A stretch of DNA of 64,000 bases, from NCBI RefSeq assembly GCF_019879105.1, contig NZ_CP082247.1, positions 1-64,000 on the forward strand, in the 5' to 3' direction. This stretch comes from Natrinema sp. SYSU A 869. Its GTDB lineage: Archaea > Halobacteriota > Halobacteria > Halobacteriales > Natrialbaceae. Shown piece after piece: positions 1 to 7,548 of the stretch; position 1 is the stretch's first letter; every line of letters starts with the position of its first letter. The notes beneath the pieces are model-generated. The model was not told the DNA's origin. It did no database searches and saw only the letters and a program-made list of their open reading frames with translations. Both the position numbers and the translations under genes were made by a program.

Positions 1-167
1 TGCGGTGCGTTGCAGCACCGATCTGTGATACCGACGAGAACCCAATCGGGGCGATCAGCGTCTCGGGACCGACGAACCGATTCGACGATGAGACGTTCGC
101 GACCGAGATTCCGAAGACCGTCCTGAGTACCGCAAATGTTATAGAGGTGAACATAACGTATTCCTAG
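1..167 (+). CDS. IclR-family transcriptional regulator, C-terminal fragment (cut by window edge)
   Basis: Codons from base 3 to the TAG at 165-167 encode the last 54 residues of an IclR-type effector-binding domain. The family pattern RCVAAPI, then GAISVSGP, then ANVIEVN is visible. The same blocks (RCVAAP, GAISITGP, ANVIELN) end the IclR protein at 22161-22933, so the two are paralogues. IclR proteins are winged-helix regulators whose C-terminal domain binds a small metabolite; in haloarchaea they control sugar pathways (XacR of Haloferax is an example). The helix-turn-helix part lies outside the window, so the target cannot be judged. The family call is firm. Confidence 0.85.
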   Translation, partial: RCVAAPICDTDENPIGAISVSGPTNRFDDETFATEIPKTVLSTANVIEVNITYS

Positions 168-367
168 CCCTTCCGGTGATAACGGATTCAGTCAGTGATC
201 GTGCAGGCAGGCAAACGAGCCATGAGAGACTGCAGGTACCGTCGGGTCACGACCGAAATCGGACCAGATATGCCCCACAAGAGCAACCACATCTCCATAA
301 TTCGAATGTGACGAAGCGAGTTGCTTCTATATACGCGTCCGCATAACTGGGTGGTAGCTCGGTTAGA

Positions 368-387
368 TTACATCCATATATTTGTAA
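368..387. promoter_or_regulatory. Putative operator, TTACA-N4-TA-N4-TGTAA dyad
   Basis: The arms extend to GATTACA and TGTAATC, giving seven matched pairs around a central TA, the best copy of the six in the window. It lies 200 bases after an IclR gene and far from any recognised downstream gene. The operator role is inferred from recurrence and symmetry. Confidence 0.55.
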
Positions 388-889
388 TCACAGGCGGCGA
401 ACGTTCGCGACAGCGGTTTCCGGCAATACCGAATACGGCCATGCGAGACAGTACCGTGGAATCGAAATTACCCGAGAACGCTCGCATCGGTATGTCGACC
501 GGAGCGGTGATCTGGAGCCGCTACGACGGGTTTCCCAGACCAGCGGCCTGCTCGAGTGCATCTCGTGAGACGACCACGCGGTGAGACCACATCGGACGAC
601 GAACGATCACTCCACAGGGGATGTCGAAGCGATATGAACGGCCCCACTATCGCACGTCGCCGACGCAATGTTCGACTCTTGTCATACTGTTGAATAGAAT
701 TAGTTGACTATCGATCGCTGAATTCGCCCGTCTCCACAGTCGACGGACGATCTTTCGCGGTTGAATCTGCAGTGACTTTTGTCCGACAGTATCAGGGCTG
801 GTTTGCAAGGAATACAATTGGTTATCGTAATCGTTCAGCAGTATTACACGACAACAAGGCGTAATTGAACTTCCGGATATCGTTTGTTA

Positions 890-909
890 TTACAGAATTA
901 TGGTTGTAA
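890..909. promoter_or_regulatory. Putative operator, TTACA-N4-TA-N4-TGTAA dyad
   Basis: ATTACA and TGTAAT arms (six pairs) flank the same central TA as the other copies. It sits in the gene-free region, 640 bases past the stop codon side of the leftward isomerase gene. The role is inferred. Confidence 0.5.
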
Positions 910-1552
910 TACTGTACGTAGTACCAAACCGGATACCAGTGGTACGAGTACGTGGTCGTTTCTATATCGGAAGGCTCTCTCGAGCAATGCCGTTCACACA
1001 TCGCGAGTAGTAGATCAGGGTCATCGAAACAGTAGTCGAAGACGGCTTTCACAGCGAGACCGGACAAGCCGACTTACGGTGAGTAGGGCTGTGCGTACGT
1101 GTAAGTTGCCGCTGTCGATTTCGAACGGACGCATAGCGAGGGGGCACGATAGCGATGTCCGACGCTACGGCTCCACCGAGCGCTGGCTTGAGGATGGAAC
1201 GCCAGTCCATTACGCAGCAGCGACCGAACTGAACACATTCTGTGCTCCGATACGGGTTCAGCAATTGTTGTATCGATAGTGTAGTGACCAGCGATACTCG
1301 TCGAACGCACGCAGTACGACTGTGCGCGCTGCTCGAAGCTGATACAGCGCCGACGGTACTCCTCGAACTGTCCACACTGTCGGTGTCCGCCGAAACAGGG
1401 GGGGGCCGACTTCCTGCGAATTAGAGCGCCTTGCGTTCTCGAGGGGTCACCGGAGCGGCGTCCGGCTGGGGCCTGCTAGTCGGCGACGGTTCGATCGGTA
1501 TCAACGACCGACGGACTGGCTCCCTGTCGCCCGACACAGTCCGTGGATCGCG

Positions 1553-2521
1553 CTACTCCGCCCAGTACGCGCTGTCCGGCGTCGATTCGAAGACTGCACG
1601 AGAGAGCACGTCGATCCCCTTTTCCAGTCCCTCCCTGGCCGAGGTGAGCGAGTCCTCGTGTTCGATCGAGAGAGCGCCGTCATAGTCGACCAGCCGGAGC
1701 GTGGAGACAACATCTTTCCAGAACTCCTCACCGTGGCCGTAGCCGATCGATCGGAAGAGCCACGAGCGCTCGGACTCGTCGGTGTATGGGACCGTATCGA
1801 GGACGCCCTTCTCACGTGCGTTGTGCTCGTCAATTTTCGTGTCCTTCGCGTGGACGTGGTGGATCGCGTCGCGGTCCCCGAGGAGTCGGATCGCGTCGGT
1901 GATCGTGATCCCCTGCCAGAGCAGATGCGACGGGTCGAAATTCGCTCCGATCCGGTCGTTGGTCAGCTCGCGCAGGCGAAGCAGGCCATGCGGTTCGTAC
2001 ACGAGCATGTTCGGATGCATCTCGATCGCGACGTTCACGTCGTGGTCGTCGGCGAAGACGGCCACTTCGGTCCAGTACTCCTCGGCGACGGTCCACTGGT
2101 ACTCGTGTGCCTCCCGGTGTTCGTCCGGCCACGGGGCCGTGATCCAGTTGGGCACCTTGTCGTTCGGCCCGCCGGCCGGGAGCCCCGAGAACGTCGTCAC
2201 GGTGTCGACGCCGAGTTGCGACGCGAGACGGATTGCGCCGCGAAGCTCCCGGTCGGCCTCCTGCGAGCGATCGTCGACCGGGTGGAGCGGATTGTTATGG
2301 GTGGCGAGCGCCGAGACAGACAGCTCGTGTTCCTCGAGGAGGCCCTGCAGTTCCGCTTGCGCGTCGGGGTCGTCGAGATACTTGGCCTGCGGAAGGTGAT
2401 CATCACCGACAAAGCCACCGCAGGCCAGTTCGACCGTGTCGACACCCTGTGCCGAGAGGTATGCGAACGCGTCTTCGATCGGTTCGTCCGAAATCGCCGT
2501 TGTGAGGACTCCGACGTCCAT
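1553..2521 (-). CDS. Sugar phosphate isomerase/epimerase-type TIM-barrel protein
   Basis: This 322-residue protein is of the xylose-isomerase-like TIM-barrel superfamily (AP endonuclease 2 / IolE type). Metal-ligand-type segments are visible: AIEMHPN near residue 164, NFDPSHL near 194, HVHAKDTK near 220 and LSIEHED near 287. Such enzymes isomerise or epimerise sugars with a divalent metal, and some members cleave 3-keto-glycosides. It follows the ABC importer on the same strand after 66 bases, with its own TATA-like box (2545-2552) 27 bases before the ATG, so it is probably co-expressed with the importer. The substrate is unknown. No signal peptide, so cytoplasmic. Confidence 0.85.
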   Translation of the reverse strand: MDVGVLTTAISDEPIEDAFAYLSAQGVDTVELACGGFVGDDHLPQAKYLDDPDAQAELQGLLEEHELSVSALATHNNPLHPVDDRSQEADRELRGAIRLASQLGVDTVTTFSGLPAGGPNDKVPNWITAPWPDEHREAHEYQWTVAEEYWTEVAVFADDHDVNVAIEMHPNMLVYEPHGLLRLRELTNDRIGANFDPSHLLWQGITITDAIRLLGDRDAIHHVHAKDTKIDEHNAREKGVLDTVPYTDESERSWLFRSIGYGHGEEFWKDVVSTLRLVDYDGALSIEHEDSLTSAREGLEKGIDVLSRAVFESTPDSAYWAE

Positions 2522-2544
2522 ACGGGACGCTCACCGGAAACATG

Positions 2545-2552
2545 TAAAATAC
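2545..2552 (-). promoter_or_regulatory. TATA-like box for the isomerase gene
   Basis: GTATTTTA on the minus strand is centred 27 bases upstream of the ATG at 2521, the spacing expected of a near-leaderless haloarchaeal transcript. Confidence 0.5.
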
Positions 2553-2587
2553 TTTGGGTGGGCAGCAGTAGCGGTGAACGCGTGGGG

Positions 2588-3505
2588 TCACTCCTTGAGC
2601 GCTCCCTGGGTGAGACCGCTGACGATCCGTTCCTGGGCTATCATGACGATTATCGCCATCGGAATCACGCCGATGATGCTCGCAGCGGCCATCAGGTTGT
2701 ACGCGACCTGCTGTGACCCCTGGAAGGCGAAGATCCCGTGGAGTACCGGCGACCAGCCCTCGACCGTCCCGTTCACCATGAGATACGAGAAGAAGAACTC
2801 GTTGTAGACGATGATGAACGTGAGGATTCCCGCCGTTGCCACGCCGGGTGCGGACAGCGGGACGATGATGCGACGGAGGGCTCCGATTCGCGTCGAGCCC
2901 TCGATACGAGCGGCGTCCTCGAGGCCGTCGGGGATCTGCCGGTAGAACGTCGTCAACAGGAAGATTATCAGCGGCATGGTGATCGCGCTCAACGGCATGA
3001 CGATGCTCCACGGCGTATTGTAGAGGTCCGGCGACTCGAGCCCGATGAGCGTTACCTGGCCCGTGAACAGGCGGAAGAGAGGGATCAGGAAGGCGACTGG
3101 CGGGAAGTAGGAGATGACGAGTATCCCGAGCAGGAGCGGTGTCCGACCGGGGAAGTCGTAGCGGCCGAAGACGTAGCCGGCGATGCTCCCCACCGTCAGG
3201 ACGATAATCGTCGAGAGCGAGGCGATGATCACGCTGTTCAACATGTAGAGATGGAACGGTACTACCTCGAAGACTTCGATGAACGCGCCGGGATTGAACC
3301 CCTTCGGGACCACGCCCATATCGGCGATCGCCCGGTTCGGCGTGAGCGCGAGGACGACCAGCCAGTAGAACGGGAAGAGGGAGACAGTGAGAAAGAACCC
3401 GATTCCGGCGTACGTCAACCACTGGTAGACGGTATCGGGGTTGCGGATCACTCGTCGGGCCGTTCGGTCGATCACGGTCTCGGTATCGGTGGTGGCGTCG
3501 CTCAT
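2588..3505 (-). CDS. Carbohydrate ABC transporter permease, MalG type
   Basis: This 305-residue inner-membrane permease is of the CUT1 (MalG/UgpE) family. Six hydrophobic segments can be seen, the first near residues 28-50 and the last ending near 290. The EAA loop that contacts the ATPase is EDAARIEGSTRIGALRRI near residue 195. It pairs with the MalF-type permease, whose stop codon is one base upstream of this start, so the two are translated from one message. The transported sugar cannot be read from the sequence; neighbouring GH3, GH2 and GH31 genes suggest an oligosaccharide. Confidence 0.9.
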   Translation of the reverse strand: MSDATTDTETVIDRTARRVIRNPDTVYQWLTYAGIGFFLTVSLFPFYWLVVLALTPNRAIADMGVVPKGFNPGAFIEVFEVVPFHLYMLNSVIIASLSTIIVLTVGSIAGYVFGRYDFPGRTPLLLGILVISYFPPVAFLIPLFRLFTGQVTLIGLESPDLYNTPWSIVMPLSAITMPLIIFLLTTFYRQIPDGLEDAARIEGSTRIGALRRIIVPLSAPGVATAGILTFIIVYNEFFFSYLMVNGTVEGWSPVLHGIFAFQGSQQVAYNLMAAASIIGVIPMAIIVMIAQERIVSGLTQGALKE

Positions 3506-3506
3506 G

Positions 3507-4493
3507 TTACATTCCTCCGCGTTCTTGCTGTCGAAGTTGGATCAGATATCCGATCAGCAGGACGGCGATGACGGCGGCGATGATGAACGCGACTGCCGCC
3601 GCAGAACCGTACCTGTTGCCGTTCCAGAGCCCGATGACGAGACAGCTGAGCGTCGGTACCGTGTTACATCCCGACGTCGCTTCGACGAGTCCGTACACCT
3701 TGAGCGCCCCGATCGTCCGGAACAGGAGAGCCACGAGGAGCGCCGGGAGCACGAGCGGGAACGTGATCGTCCGGAACTGCTGGAGTTTCGACGCGCCCGC
3801 GACGTCGGCGACGTTGTAGAGGCTCCGATCGATACTCTGCAGGCCCGCGAGGATGAGCAGCGCCATGAACGCCGACTGCTTCCAGACGTCGGCCAGAACG
3901 GCGATCAACAGCCCGTCTCGGCTGTTGGCAAGCGGCGTCGTCGAAATCAGCCCGAGTTCGTGAAGCGGACCGACGGCGAACCCGATCGACGGCTGGAACA
4001 TGAGATAGAAGATCATCCCCTGAATGACGATCGGAACAGCCCACGGGAGGATCATTGCGACGCGTGCCCACCGTCGGCCGCGGAACTCCTTATTCAGGAT
4101 GAGTGCCATCGCGAGCCCGAGCACCGTTTCGAGGGCGACTGCACCGACCGTAAACAGCAACGTCACCGGAACAGCGCTCGTAAATGGGTTCTCAAGGCTG
4201 AAAAACGGCCGCTGGAGGTTCGCCTGGCCGGTGAGGATGGAAACGTAGTTCTGCAGGCCAACGAACTCTCCGACTGGGTTCGTGGCCACGATGTTGTCCG
4301 CGTGTAGCGAGATGTTGGCCGTGTAGAGCAACGGCCAGATGGCCATCGTTCCGAGCAGCGCGAAGACCGGGAGCAACATCACGTAGACGAACTGCGTGTC
4401 GCTCAGTCGCTCGATCCAGTCGAGCACCGCGAGATCGAGACGATACCGGGATCGACTCCCAGTAATCGTCGCCGAGCGATCGTCCGTGCTCAT
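3507..4493 (-). CDS. Carbohydrate ABC transporter permease, MalF type
   Basis: This is a 328-residue CUT1 permease of the MalF/UgpA family. A cytoplasmic N-terminal arm of about 37 residues precedes hydrophobic segments beginning at FVYVMLLPVFALLG. The EAA-like loop reads YNVADVAGASKLQQFRTI near residue 230. Its ATG overlaps the stop codon of the binding-protein gene in an ATGA arrangement (4490-4493), which indicates translational coupling. With the MalG-type partner and the ATPase at 6174-7313 it makes a complete importer. Confidence 0.9.
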   Translation of the reverse strand: MSTDDRSATITGSRSRYRLDLAVLDWIERLSDTQFVYVMLLPVFALLGTMAIWPLLYTANISLHADNIVATNPVGEFVGLQNYVSILTGQANLQRPFFSLENPFTSAVPVTLLFTVGAVALETVLGLAMALILNKEFRGRRWARVAMILPWAVPIVIQGMIFYLMFQPSIGFAVGPLHELGLISTTPLANSRDGLLIAVLADVWKQSAFMALLILAGLQSIDRSLYNVADVAGASKLQQFRTITFPLVLPALLVALLFRTIGALKVYGLVEATSGCNTVPTLSCLVIGLWNGNRYGSAAAVAFIIAAVIAVLLIGYLIQLRQQERGGM

Positions 4494-5932
4494 GATCCGG
4501 AGAACGATCCTTCGAGGTCGGTCAGTCTCGAGGCGAGTTCAGACATCGCGTCGCTCACGCCGACGTCACCCATCAGCGCGGCGTTGGCTTCCTGGGCGAC
4601 GGGATCCGACTGCTGACTCCACACCGCCGTCGCCGGGCGGGCCATCGTGTGCTCGCCGGCGAACGAGAGGGTATCGAGGTATCGACCCATGATCGGCACG
4701 TCGGTCGCGTCCTCGAGGACGTCCGGATTCGGCGGGATGTGACCAACGAGTTCGAAGTTCGCCCGCTGGAACTCCGGCGACGTTAGCGTTTCCAGGAACT
4801 CGAGGGAGTCCTCGAGCCGTTCCGTGTTCGGATTCACACAGTAGTTCCAGCCGCCGAGAGCGCCGATCGACCCGCCGGTGCCGGGATACTCGCCCTCGCC
4901 CTGGGGGACACCATACGGCATCGGCATCACGCCCATGTCCTCGCCGAGCGCATCGTCGGCACCGTTGATGTTGATCGAATACGGCCAGTTGCGGAGCGCG
5001 ACGGCGTCGCCGTCGGTAAATGGTCGCATCGAGGGCGACAGTCCCCATTGGAACGCCTCCTCTGAGGTGATCCCGCCGGCAAATCGATCGAGCGTGTCCG
5101 GCGCGTCCGTGCCGTGAATGAAGGTCCGTGCCATCCGCAGGGAGTCGAGTACCGGCTCTTCGTCGACCGTCACCGGTCGATCACCGATCGGGCCGTTGAG
5201 ATTCTCCTCTGGATCCCCGAAGTACGCACCGCCCCACGAACTGAGGAACTCGTTGAATACACAACAGGAGAGTTGGATCTCGGGTGCTGCCTGCCAGTTG
5301 TACCCGTGTGTGACGCCCGATTGCTCGTAGACGTCCTGCAGTTCGTGGGAGAACTGCTCCCACGACATCGGATCGGTCCGGTACTGTTCCCAGTCGTAAC
5401 CCGCATCAGCGACCAGGTCCGTTCGGTACTGGATCGTCGGAAAATCGGGGTACAGTGGGACACCGTAGAGCTCCGATTCCGAGTCGGTCGCGGTGTTGAC
5501 ACTCTGCTCGAAGTAGTCCTCGTGAACGGTGTCGAGAACATCCGACGAGAGCTCCGGCTCGAGATTCTGGAGTTGCTCTCGCACGATGAACGGCAGTGTC
5601 CAACCGCTGTCGAACGCCAGTAGGTCTGGCTTCGCTTGTCTGGACGAGAGCCACTGGGAGTACTGATTCTGCATCTCATCGGTCGTCTGCCCGCCGCTGA
5701 TTAGTTCCAGCTCGATGTCGTCGGACAGGCCCGCGTCGTACAGCGCCTGCGTTATCTCGTCGCTGTTGTTTCGCCACTCGTTCGTGGCAGTGAGCTGAAG
5801 CGCATCGTCGCTACCCCCGCCGTAACAGCCGGCGAGGCCAGCGGTAGCGGTCGCGCTCGCTACTTTTACGAACCGTCGTCGACGGAGCACGTTGCCAGCG
5901 CTAGTAGTGTCCGCACTGGGGCTGTCATGCAT
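4490..5932 (-). CDS. Sugar-binding lipoprotein of ABC importer (extracellular solute-binding family 1)
   Basis: This 480-residue binding protein captures sugar outside the cell for the permeases encoded next. The N-terminus has RRRRFVKVAS at residues 17-26 (twin-arginine signal) and LAGC with Cys36, a lipobox, so it is a Tat-exported lipoprotein. The mature part has the size and pattern of family 1 solute-binding proteins (GGSIGALGGWNYCVNP near 310). The ATG at 5932 is preferred over one seven codons upstream because a TATA-like box (5954-5964) lies 27 bases before it. It heads the operon binding protein - MalF - MalG. Confidence 0.9.
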   Translation of the reverse strand: MHDSPSADTTSAGNVLRRRRFVKVASATATAGLAGCYGGGSDDALQLTATNEWRNNSDEITQALYDAGLSDDIELELISGGQTTDEMQNQYSQWLSSRQAKPDLLAFDSGWTLPFIVREQLQNLEPELSSDVLDTVHEDYFEQSVNTATDSESELYGVPLYPDFPTIQYRTDLVADAGYDWEQYRTDPMSWEQFSHELQDVYEQSGVTHGYNWQAAPEIQLSCCVFNEFLSSWGGAYFGDPEENLNGPIGDRPVTVDEEPVLDSLRMARTFIHGTDAPDTLDRFAGGITSEEAFQWGLSPSMRPFTDGDAVALRNWPYSININGADDALGEDMGVMPMPYGVPQGEGEYPGTGGSIGALGGWNYCVNPNTERLEDSLEFLETLTSPEFQRANFELVGHIPPNPDVLEDATDVPIMGRYLDTLSFAGEHTMARPATAVWSQQSDPVAQEANAALMGDVGVSDAMSELASRLTDLEGSFSGS

Positions 5933-5953
5933 AAACACAACAACCGTAAACAA

Positions 5954-5964
5954 GCATATATACG
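5954..5964 (-). promoter_or_regulatory. TATA-like box for the importer operon
   Basis: CGTATATATGC on the minus strand is centred 27 bases upstream of the ATG at 5932. This is one of the clearest TATA boxes in the window and points to a leaderless transcript for the three importer genes. Confidence 0.6.
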
Positions 5965-6033
5965 TTTTCCCTAGACAGGATCTGCAGTCAAATCGTCACC
6001 AGTGCGGCCGCTCGCGACCGGTCAGCCGATTCG

Positions 6034-6173
6034 GTGTCCCATCGGACATCGCCGGCCTCTCTCAGGCCGTCAGGCGTTTCCGGTCCGTCTCAGCTCATCG
6101 GATGTTTCTGGCCCATCACAGCCCATCGGATATCTCCGACCCGTCTCAGCCCATCAGATGTCTCCGACCCGTC
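6034..6173. repeat. Five tandem 28-base repeats
   Basis: Units start at 6034, 6062, 6090, 6118 and 6146, each exactly 28 bases, without spacers. Units 4 and 5 are almost identical; divergence increases towards unit 1. The typical core is CCCATCGGATATCTCCGACC. The array ends at the base before the stop codon of the ATPase gene (6174) and lies 70 bases upstream of the importer TATA box, so it forms most of the spacer between two genes of one transport system. Confidence 0.85.
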
Positions 6174-7313
6174 TTAGGTGGTCGGCGTCGGTTCCTGTTC
6201 CAACCCGTGTACGAGCGCGTTTCCGGACACCGTATCGAACAGGTGAATGCTCGACTGATCGAAGGTAACCTCGATCTCCTCGTTCTCCGCGAGTTCCGTC
6301 TCCGGACTGACGCTCATGAGCAGGGAATCACGTTCGGTACGGCTCCGTGCACTGTCCGACGAGGAGACCGCTTCCGGACGGAGATAGACGAACATCTTCT
6401 CCCCGATCGGTTCGATCACGTCGACTGCAGCGCGCACGGTGCCGGCCGTCGCCGGGGCGCGGTGATCATCCACGGGATAGATGTCTTCCGGCCGGATCCC
6501 GAGCGTGACGTCGGCCGATGCGTCCACGCCGGGCGCGTCGAGAGCGACGATCTCCGACTCGAAGTGGTGATCCGCGACCGTCCCGTCGATGAAGTTCATC
6601 GACGGCGAGCCGATGAACCCGGCGACAAAGACGTTCGTGGGTTCCTCGTAGCAGGTCAGGGGAGGAGCGATCTGCTGAAGTTCGCCGTCGTTGATGATCG
6701 CCACGCGGTCGGACATCGTCATCGCCTCCTCCTGATCGTGGGTGACGTAAATCGCCGTCACCTCGAGTTTGCGTTGAATGCGCTGGAGCTCCGTGCGCAT
6801 GTGTACCCGCAGCTTTGCGTCGAGGTTCGCGAGGGGCTCGTCCATGAGGAACACCTCGGGATCGCGGACGATCGCGCGACCGATGGCGACGCGCTGTCGC
6901 TGTCCCCCGGACAGTTCGCTCGGCATCCGGTCTAACATGCCCTCGAGCTTGAGGGTCTCGACGGCATCGTCGACCCGCCGTTCGATGGCCTCGTCATCCG
7001 CGCCCCGTATCCGGAGCCCGTAGCTCATGTTGTCGAAGACGTCCATGTGGGGAAAAAGCGCGATGTTCTGGAAGACCATCGCGAGATTCCGATCCTTCGG
7101 CGGGAGGTCAGTAACGTCGTTCCCGTCGATGGAGACGCTTCCCTCCGACTGCTTCGTCAGCCCTCCGATCATCTCCAGCGTCGTGGACTTCCCACAGCCG
7201 GAGGGGCCGACAAGCGACACGAACTCGCCGTCCTCGATCGTGATGTTCATATCGTCGACTGCTGTGATGTCGCTATACCGCTTGGTCACGTTTTCCAGGC
7301 GAACCGAACCCAT
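6174..7313 (-). CDS. Sugar ABC transporter ATPase, MsmX/UgpC type
   Basis: This 380-residue ATP-binding subunit powers a CUT1 sugar importer. The Walker A motif GPSGCGKST is near residue 37, the signature LSGGQRQRVAIGRAI near 134, Walker B VFLMDEPLANLD near 155 and the switch His in YVTHDQ near 190; a C-terminal TOBE/OB-fold part follows. The start MGSVRLENVTKRY fits family starts; an ATG ten codons upstream (7343) is also possible. It is upstream of and in the same orientation as the importer operon, separated by the tandem repeats. ATPases of this class often serve several importers. Confidence 0.92.
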   Translation of the reverse strand: MGSVRLENVTKRYSDITAVDDMNITIEDGEFVSLVGPSGCGKSTTLEMIGGLTKQSEGSVSIDGNDVTDLPPKDRNLAMVFQNIALFPHMDVFDNMSYGLRIRGADDEAIERRVDDAVETLKLEGMLDRMPSELSGGQRQRVAIGRAIVRDPEVFLMDEPLANLDAKLRVHMRTELQRIQRKLEVTAIYVTHDQEEAMTMSDRVAIINDGELQQIAPPLTCYEEPTNVFVAGFIGSPSMNFIDGTVADHHFESEIVALDAPGVDASADVTLGIRPEDIYPVDDHRAPATAGTVRAAVDVIEPIGEKMFVYLRPEAVSSSDSARSRTERDSLLMSVSPETELAENEEIEVTFDQSSIHLFDTVSGNALVHGLEQEPTPTT

Positions 7314-7548
7314 ATCACGAGTCCGTTCATCGGGTGTCCCCATAAAGATTCGTGAGCACGGGACACGGCCCCCGGTGAGGCTTGCCGGAGCAGTCCAACA
7401 GAGCAGTCCGGCGGAGCGAACCGCTGCGTTCGACGTGCCGGTCGTCGGCCCATCGTTCGATCCGCGTTTATTCCGTAATATTTTGCTAAAGATAATCAAG
7501 TATCTTTTTCAATATCATCACGGTAGACTTCGGGTGGAGTTGTCCGAA

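Larger units (their letters stand above)
168..1552. other. Gene-free region, about 1.4 kb
   Basis: No reading frame here has haloarchaeal coding character: the short open frames overlap on both strands, are basic or serine/arginine rich, and match no family I recognise. Base composition is visibly more AT-rich than the genes, chiefly at 300-400 and 680-960. Two copies of the TTACA-N4-TA-N4-TGTAA dyad lie here (368-387 and 890-909). It may be regulatory DNA or the remains of lost genes; I see no transposase relic or RNA gene. Confidence 0.6.

Noticed and set aside
843-864. Seventh TTACA dyad near 844
   Set aside because: The arms would be eleven bases apart and lack the central TA, so it does not fit the strict pattern.
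925-936. TACCAGTGGTA palindrome as a further operator
   Set aside because: Short, single, and matching neither dyad family nor the CE8 promoter palindrome closely enough.
884-1279. 131-codon open frame in the gene-free region
   Set aside because: Composition is serine/arginine rich and neutral to basic, unlike real genes here; no start context and no recognisable motif.
2403-3422. 339-codon open frame on the minus strand
   Set aside because: Same strand but another frame than the MalG-type permease; arginine-rich and without membrane segments, so a shadow.
6034-6173. Possible CRISPR array
   Set aside because: The 28-base units are contiguous with no spacers and diverge gradually; no cas genes nearby.
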